Shown: one piece after another, positions 59,521 through 64,000 of the stretch
How positions within the stretch are numbered: position 1 is the first letter of the stretch
How the letters are laid out: every line of letters begins with the position of its first letter
Origin: Pseudomonas asiatica
GTDB taxonomy: Bacteria; Pseudomonadota; Gammaproteobacteria; Pseudomonadales; Pseudomonadaceae
Direction: 5' to 3'
Assembly: GCF_040214835.1 (NCBI RefSeq)
Contig: NZ_CP157874.1
Location: forward strand, 4,344,001 to 4,408,000
Length of the DNA: 64,000 nt
Notes under the pieces: generated by a model
What the model saw: only the letters and a program-made list of their open reading frames with translations
The model's database searches: none
Told to the model about the DNA's origin: nothing
Position numbers and translations under genes: made by a program

Positions 59521-59617
59521 CAGTGTTCGCAATCAAGAGTGATTATCAGCCCGAGGGCCTGCGCGGCACCGGGGAAACTTGGCTGAACTCTAGAAAGCAT
59601 GCCATCAATATTTTGTG

Positions 59618-59654
59618 AAAAAGACGCCAACAAATTCGTGAGCAGGCGCCTTTT
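59618..59654 (-). terminator. Terminator downstream of the CHMI-like gene
   Basis: On the minus strand AAAAGGCGCC pairs with GGCGTCTTTTT (one wobble) around 16 bases. It begins about 30 bases after the stop at 59686 and ends in a T run. Confidence 0.65.
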
Positions 59655-59685
59655 CTACATTAAAAGAAGTTCATTCAGCGCTTGT

Positions 59686-60051
59686 TCAGCCTGGCAGGCG
59701 TGCCTTGGCATACGGCTCGCGGTCGATGTCCAGCACTTCCACGCACAGCTGGATATCAAGCCCGGGTTGCTCGGGGATGGCGTCACGCAACACGTCGAGC
59801 AGGCTGGTGGACAATTGCGTCTTGACCTCGGGCGAGCGCCCGCTGAGGATGGCCAGGCGCACATGGGCAAAGGCACGCTCGCCGGGCGCAGTGCCCACCC
59901 GATAGTGCTTGAAGGCTTCGGCGCGGCTTTTGATATCGGCCTCGTCGGCGAACTGGCCACTTCCGACCAGGGCATGGTTCAGGCGCAGCAGCAGGACGTC
60001 GACATTCAGCTCACGCAGGTTGTCGCTGTATTCGAGGTTCAGGTGAGGCAT
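59686..60051 (-). CDS. 5-carboxymethyl-2-hydroxymuconate isomerase family protein
   Basis: A 121-residue protein of the tautomerase superfamily. MPHLNLEYS exposes the catalytic N-terminal Pro after Met removal, and the length matches CHMI (HpaF). In homoprotocatechuate degradation CHMI isomerises 5-carboxymethyl-2-hydroxymuconate. No other genes of that pathway are visible here, so it may act on a different substrate. A terminator follows it. Confidence 0.88.
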   Translation of the reverse strand: MPHLNLEYSDNLRELNVDVLLLRLNHALVGSGQFADEADIKSRAEAFKHYRVGTAPGERAFAHVRLAILSGRSPEVKTQLSTSLLDVLRDAIPEQPGLDIQLCVEVLDIDREPYAKARLPG

Positions 60052-60169
60052 GGCGCAGGTTCCGGGTCACGGGGGAGATGCGACAGCCTACCCCAGTCCC
60101 CTACCTGCGCAAAGACGACTATCCTCAAAGGTCAGAACCATCCGCCAACCCCCCGACAGAGGTGAAGAA

Positions 60170-60409
60170 ATGCCAGTTCCGCATGATCTGCTCGCTGACC
60201 TGCACGTTACCGCTGATGCATTCCAGGCGCTCATGGACAAGGACCAGACGCTGCACTCACTGCACAAGGAATACAACGCAAAAGACAAAGAGGTGGTCGC
60301 TGCCGAAGGCAACGGCACCAACGACGAAACCGTCAACCGCCTGCGCAAGGAGCGCTTGCAGATCAAGGACAAGATCGAACGGATCATTCATCCGCCCAAA
60401 TCCAGATAG
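60170..60409 (+). CDS. YdcH/DUF465 family protein
   Basis: A 79-residue, almost wholly helical, highly charged protein (HSLHKEYNAKDKEVVAAEG; RLRKERLQIKDKIERII). This is typical of DUF465/YdcH: a short coiled-coil hairpin, cytoplasmic, function unknown. GAGGTG seven bases upstream fixes the ATG at 60170. It is divergent from the CHMI-like gene and followed by a very long inverted repeat. Confidence 0.88.
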   Translation: MPVPHDLLADLHVTADAFQALMDKDQTLHSLHKEYNAKDKEVVAAEGNGTNDETVNRLRKERLQIKDKIERIIHPPKSR

Positions 60410-60432
60410 ATACCACAGGCCTGCACGGCCCC

Positions 60433-60546
60433 CTGTAGGAGCGGCCTTGTGTCGCGATGGGCTGCGCAGCAGCCCCGAAAATCTCGACAGAGACATAGAT
60501 TTTGGGGCTGCTGCGCAGCCCATCGCGACACAAGGCCGCTCCTACA
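60433..60546. repeat. Near-perfect 50-bp inverted repeat (extended REP-type pair)
   Basis: From TGTAGGAGCGGCCTTGTGTC on the left to its inverse ending at 60546, the arms agree for about 50 bases with a single-base length difference. The loop is about 13 bases. It lies between the convergent DUF465 gene and the PLP enzyme gene. Confidence 0.9.
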
Positions 60547-60555
60547 ACCGCATCA

Positions 60556-61728
60556 TCACGAGCCAGCAGCCGCAGCCTTCAACGCCCCATCCAGGTCCTC
60601 GACCAGGTCACGGTAATCCTCGATCCCCACCGACAACCGCAGCAGGTTCTCGCTGATCCCCATCACGCCCTTCTGCTCCGGGCTCAGCGAGCAGTGCGAC
60701 ATGCTCCAGGAGTGGTTGATCATGCTTTCCACCCCGCCCAGCGAGTCGGCCAGCACGAAGATCTGCAGCGCCTCCACCAGGCGGTTGAGCGCGGCGCGGT
60801 CGCCCTTGACCTTCATCGCCACCACCGCCCCGCCACTGCGCATCTGCCGTTTGCACAGCTCATGCTGTGGGTGGCTCTCCAGCCCCGGGTAATACACCTG
60901 CTCGATCTGCGCGTGGCTTTCGAGGAAGCGAGCCACCTGCAGGGCATTGGCACACTGGCGCTCCATGCGCACATCCAGGGTCTTCAGACCGCGCAGGGCC
61001 AGGTAGCAGTCGAACGGCCCCTGCACCGCGCCAATCGCCATGCTGATGCGGCGCAGGCGCGCCAACAGCGCATCATTGGCAGCTACCACCACGCCACCGG
61101 TGAGGTCGGAGTGGCCGCCGATGTACTTGCTGGCCGAGTGCATCACCAGGTCCACGCCCAAGGTGATCGGGCGCTGGTTCCACGGCGAGCAGAAGGTGTT
61201 GTCGATGCAGGTGAGGATGCCCCGCGACTTGGCCAGGTCGCACACCGCCTTGATGTCGACCAGGTGCAGCAACGGGTTGGTCGGCGACTCGATCCAGATC
61301 AGCTGGGTTTCCGGCTTGATGGCGGCGGCCACCGCCTCGAGGTCGTTGAGGTCGACGTAGGTGGTGGTCAGGCCCGAGGTGCGGCTGCGGTAGTCTTCCA
61401 TGATGCGGAAGGTGCCGCCGTACACGCCGTTCATCACCACCACGTGGGCATCCTTGGGCAGCAGCTCCAGCACGGTGGCGGTGGCGTTCACACCCGAGGC
61501 GCAGGCGACCGCGCCAACGCCCTCTTCCAGGGCGGCGACACAGGTTTCATAGGCATGCCGGGTGGGGTTGCCGACGCGGCTGTAGGAGTATTCCGGCTTG
61601 TCGTCCAGGCTGCGTTTGGTGAACGAGCTGGCGGTGACGATCGCCGGGAAAATAGCGTTATCGGCGACGCTGAACTGCTCACCGGCGTGAATGGTACGGG
61701 TGGCGAAATTGCGCGGCTTGTCGGACAT
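60556..61728 (-). CDS. Cys/Met metabolism PLP-dependent enzyme (cystathionine gamma-synthase/lyase or methionine gamma-lyase type)
   Basis: A 390-residue trans-sulfuration family enzyme. The PLP lysine lies in MHSASKYIGGHSD (near 200), with YSYSRVGNPTRHAYE, VYGGTF and the family signature before the lysine (IDNTFCSPWNQRP). The C-terminal LADSLGGVESMINH binds the substrate carboxylate. Sequence alone does not decide between synthase and lyase activity. The divergent Lrp-type regulator suggests amino-acid-controlled, probably catabolic, expression. The start MSDKPRN at 61728 is the usual N-terminus; longer frames run into the shared promoter. Confidence 0.9.
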   Translation of the reverse strand: MSDKPRNFATRTIHAGEQFSVADNAIFPAIVTASSFTKRSLDDKPEYSYSRVGNPTRHAYETCVAALEEGVGAVACASGVNATATVLELLPKDAHVVVMNGVYGGTFRIMEDYRSRTSGLTTTYVDLNDLEAVAAAIKPETQLIWIESPTNPLLHLVDIKAVCDLAKSRGILTCIDNTFCSPWNQRPITLGVDLVMHSASKYIGGHSDLTGGVVVAANDALLARLRRISMAIGAVQGPFDCYLALRGLKTLDVRMERQCANALQVARFLESHAQIEQVYYPGLESHPQHELCKRQMRSGGAVVAMKVKGDRAALNRLVEALQIFVLADSLGGVESMINHSWSMSHCSLSPEQKGVMGISENLLRLSVGIEDYRDLVEDLDGALKAAAAGS

Positions 61729-61832
61729 GGTCAGGCCCATTGGCAGAGTGAAAGCTGCAACTATCGCACAACCCAAATCTTCTGGCCTTGGGGTAATCTG
61801 TGAAATATTTTTCTCCACGGCCCACGCGCGAT

Positions 61833-62294
61833 ATGGACAGCTTCGACCAGCACATTCTCACCCTGCTTCAGCGCGACGCCTCGATCTCGCTCAAGGACCT
61901 GGCCGAGGCCGTAAACCTGTCTACCACGCCGTGCTGGAAGCGGGTCAAGCGCCTGGAGGAAGACGGCTACATTGTCGGCCGTGTCGCCCTGCTCGACCCG
62001 GAACGGCTGGGGTTGGGGCTGACGGTGTTCGTCCAGCTCAAGACCCAGCGCCACGACAGCGCCTGGCTGGAGCAGTTTGCCGCGACCGTGACCGGGTTCG
62101 AGGAAGTGATGGAGTTCTACCGCATGTCGGGGGACTGGGATTACATGCTGCGGGTGGTGGTGGGGGATATTGCGGCGTATGACCGGTTTTACAAAAAGCT
62201 GATCACCAGTACTGATGGGCTGTCGAACATCACTTCCAGTTTTGCCATGGAGCAGATGAAGTACACCACGGCTTACCCGGTGCATCGTTCCTGA
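61833..62294 (+). CDS. Lrp/AsnC-family regulator
   Basis: A 153-residue regulator. The N-terminal helix-turn-helix (DLAEAVNLSTTPCWKRVKRL) is followed by the RAM ligand-binding domain (GDWDYMLRVVVGDIAAYDRF). It is divergent from the PLP enzyme gene 104 bases away, a common layout for an amino-acid-responsive activator and its target. I chose MDSFDQHIL as start from the family's usual N-terminus; a GTG 33 bases upstream is possible. No strong ribosome site is seen for either. Confidence 0.9.
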   Translation: MDSFDQHILTLLQRDASISLKDLAEAVNLSTTPCWKRVKRLEEDGYIVGRVALLDPERLGLGLTVFVQLKTQRHDSAWLEQFAATVTGFEEVMEFYRMSGDWDYMLRVVVGDIAAYDRFYKKLITSTDGLSNITSSFAMEQMKYTTAYPVHRS

Positions 62295-62300
62295 TCGGTG

Positions 62301-62343
62301 CTGGATTCTTCGCGGGCTTGCCCGCGAAGAGGCCAGCACAGGC
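62301..62343. repeat. Single REP palindrome
   Basis: TTCGCGGGCTTGCCCGCGAA forms a compact hairpin between the convergent Lrp and FdhF-like genes. Confidence 0.7.
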
Positions 62344-62349
62344 AACCGA

Positions 62350-64000
62350 TCAATCCGCGGCCAGCACCGCCGCAATCCGGTTCCCGGCCTTGGCTTTCTC
62401 GACCTTGATCGCCACGAACTTCGAGGTCGGGGTATAGGTCCCCTCGCCATAGCTTTCCAGCGGCACCAACGGGTTGGTCTCCGGGTAATAGGCCGCCGCC
62501 TGCCCCTCGGGCACGTCATACGCCACCAGGCGGAAGCCCGACACCCGCCGCTCCACGCCATCCTCCCACAGCGACACCAGGTCCACATGCTCGCCCGGCT
62601 CGAAGCCCATCCGGCGGATGTCCACCTCGTTGACGAACACCACTTCACGCAGGCCGAACACCCCGCGATAACGGTCGTCCAGGCCATACAGGGTGGTGTT
62701 GTACTGGTCGTGCGAGCGCAGGGTCTGCAGGATCAGGTCGGGCTTGTCGCCGCGCGCCAGCACCTTGGCATTCACCAGTTGCTCCGGCAGCTGGTGCGGG
62801 CTGAAGCGCGCCTTGCCTGTGGCCGTGCGCCAGGTACGGTCGGCGGCGTTGTTGCCCAGGTGGAAGCCGCCCGGGTGCTGCAGGCGCTCGTTGAAATCGG
62901 TAAAGCCGGGGATCACATCGGCAATCATGCTGCGGATACGGCCATAGTCGGCAACTGCGTATTCCCAGTCGATCGGCTGCTTGCCCAGGGTCGCCTGGGC
63001 CATGCCGGCGATGATCCACGGCTCCGAGCGCAGGTGCGGCGAGCGCGGGCGCAGCTGGCCGTGGGAGATGTGCACCATGCTGAAGGTGTCCTCCACGGTC
63101 ACGCCTTGCGGCCCGCTGGCCTGCATGTCGATTTCGGTACGGCCCAGGCACGGCAGGATCAACGCATCGCGGCCGGTGACCAGGTGCGAGCGGTTGAGCT
63201 TGGTGGAAATCTGCACGGTCAGCGCGCAATTGCGCATGGCCGCATGGGTGCGCGGCGTATCCGGCGTGGCCTGGGCAAAGTTGCCACCCAGGCCGATGAA
63301 CACCTTGGCCCGCCCCTCTTCCATGGCCTTGATCGCCAGCACCGCGTTGTGCCCGTGGGCACGCGGCACGCGGAACTGGAAGCGTTTTTCGATGGCATCG
63401 AGCAGCGCCGCCCCGGGCTTCTCGTCGATGCCCATGGTGCGGTCGCCCTGCACGTTGCTGTGGCCACGCACCGGTGACAGGCCGGCGCCGGGCTTGCCGA
63501 CGTTGCCGCGCAGCAGCTGCAGGTTGACGATTTCCTGAACGGTCGGCACCGAGTGGCGGTGCTGGGTGACGCCCATGGCCCAGCACATGATCACCCGTTC
63601 GGCCTTGCGGTACATGCGCGCGGCCAGTTCGATCTCGGCCTGGGTCAGGCCCGATTGCTCGACGATGTGCGCCCAGGGCGTGGCATCCACGGTTTCCAGG
63701 TATGCGTCGATGCCACTGGTGTGCTCGGCGATGAAGGCATGGTCGAACACCGCCGGTTCACCATTGGCCTGGGCTTCGCGTTCCCACTGCAGCAGGTACT
63801 TGGCAATGCCGCGCATCACTGCCATGTCGCCGCCCAGGGCCGGGCGGAAGTAGGCCGTGTTGGTTGGTTCGGAGCCATTGCTGAGCATCTCGAACGGGTG
63901 CTGCGGGTGCTGGAAGCGCTCCAGGCCGCGCTCCTTGAGCGGGTTGAAGCAGACCACCTGGGCACCACGCTTCACCGCTTCACGCAGCGGCTCGAGCATG
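62350..64000 (-). CDS. FdhF/YdeP-type molybdopterin oxidoreductase, C-terminal part (start beyond window)
   Basis: About 550 C-terminal residues of a large molybdopterin enzyme running off the right edge. Visible are GVTQHRHSVPTVQEIVNL and LLRGNVGKPGAGLSPVRGHSNVQGD (key residues RGHSNVQGD), typical of formate dehydrogenase alpha-like proteins of the FdhF/YdeP group. The molydopterin-dinucleotide binding domain follows (RSHDQYNTTLYGLDDRYRG, GFEPGEHVDL). Family members include formate dehydrogenases and YdeP-type acid-resistance proteins. The active-site Cys/Sec region and any Fe-S site are outside the window. Confidence 0.92.
   Translation of the reverse strand, partial: MLEPLREAVKRGAQVVCFNPLKERGLERFQHPQHPFEMLSNGSEPTNTAYFRPALGGDMAVMRGIAKYLLQWEREAQANGEPAVFDHAFIAEHTSGIDAYLETVDATPWAHIVEQSGLTQAEIELAARMYRKAERVIMCWAMGVTQHRHSVPTVQEIVNLQLLRGNVGKPGAGLSPVRGHSNVQGDRTMGIDEKPGAALLDAIEKRFQFRVPRAHGHNAVLAIKAMEEGRAKVFIGLGGNFAQATPDTPRTHAAMRNCALTVQISTKLNRSHLVTGRDALILPCLGRTEIDMQASGPQGVTVEDTFSMVHISHGQLRPRSPHLRSEPWIIAGMAQATLGKQPIDWEYAVADYGRIRSMIADVIPGFTDFNERLQHPGGFHLGNNAADRTWRTATGKARFSPHQLPEQLVNAKVLARGDKPDLILQTLRSHDQYNTTLYGLDDRYRGVFGLREVVFVNEVDIRRMGFEPGEHVDLVSLWEDGVERRVSGFRLVAYDVPEGQAAAYYPETNPLVPLESYGEGTYTPTSKFVAIKVEKAKAGNRIAAVLAAD

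Overview
The window is high-GC proteobacterial DNA whose gene content and order point to a fluorescent Pseudomonas of the P. putida group. The markers are pyoverdine-type peptide synthetases with PvdS-type promoters, pvdE, azurin, the rnd-ycgL cluster, the pxpABC genes, and a very high density of P. putida-type REP palindromes in almost every intergenic gap. No rRNA, tRNA, CRISPR array or insertion sequence was recognised.

Left third (1-20.6 kb, all minus strand): three non-ribosomal peptide synthetases, read right to left. The first is C-A(Asp)-T-C-A(Lys?)-T, the second C-A(Asp)-T-E-C-A(Ser)-T, and the third C-A(Ser)-T-C-A..., which is cut by the window edge. A PvdS/iron-starvation promoter motif (TAAAT-N16-CGT) precedes the first gene. 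A second motif (N17) lies just before the third gene, inside what looks like a vestigial synthetase C-terminus. Between the second and third genes sits a tandem array of about seven and a half 118-bp units, each carrying an inverted REP pair. The likely product is a pyoverdine side chain beginning Asp-Lys-(D-OH-Asp)-Ser-Ser.

20.8-23.1 kb: a low-GC island with a PAAR-headed, probably pore-forming type VI secretion effector. It overlaps the first of two tandemly duplicated small membrane proteins, the likely immunity proteins. This is the best candidate for an undescribed system here.

23.4-28.6 kb: a DUF3077 protein with a structured leader, then two divergent units. One is a SyrP-like aspartyl beta-hydroxylase gene; the other is azurin-pvdE. 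Each has a near-consensus PvdS box in their shared intergenic region, which ties them to the synthetases: the hydroxylase should act on a carrier-bound Asp and PvdE should export the ferribactin precursor. An LpxO-type lipid A hydroxylase follows.

28.8-43.9 kb: housekeeping genes. These are cysK, an AsmA-like protein, a MoxR/VWA pair, the 5-oxoprolinase genes pxpABC with an MFS transporter and divergent LysR regulator, a class II amidotransferase, oligopeptidase B, an HNH nuclease and a SpoU methyltransferase.

44-52.5 kb: a co-directional catabolic cluster (GntR regulator, FAD amine/imino-acid oxidase, MFS transporter, DapA-like lyase, aldehyde dehydrogenase) and an adjacent amino-acid permease; the substrate is unknown. 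52.7-64 kb: a protease-like protein without the HEXXH motif, ycgN, a nitroreductase, the rnd-ycgL-hydroxyacid dehydrogenase operon, eptA, a CHMI-like isomerase, a PLP sulfur-amino-acid enzyme with divergent Lrp regulator, and the C-terminal part of an FdhF/YdeP molybdopterin oxidoreductase running off the right edge.
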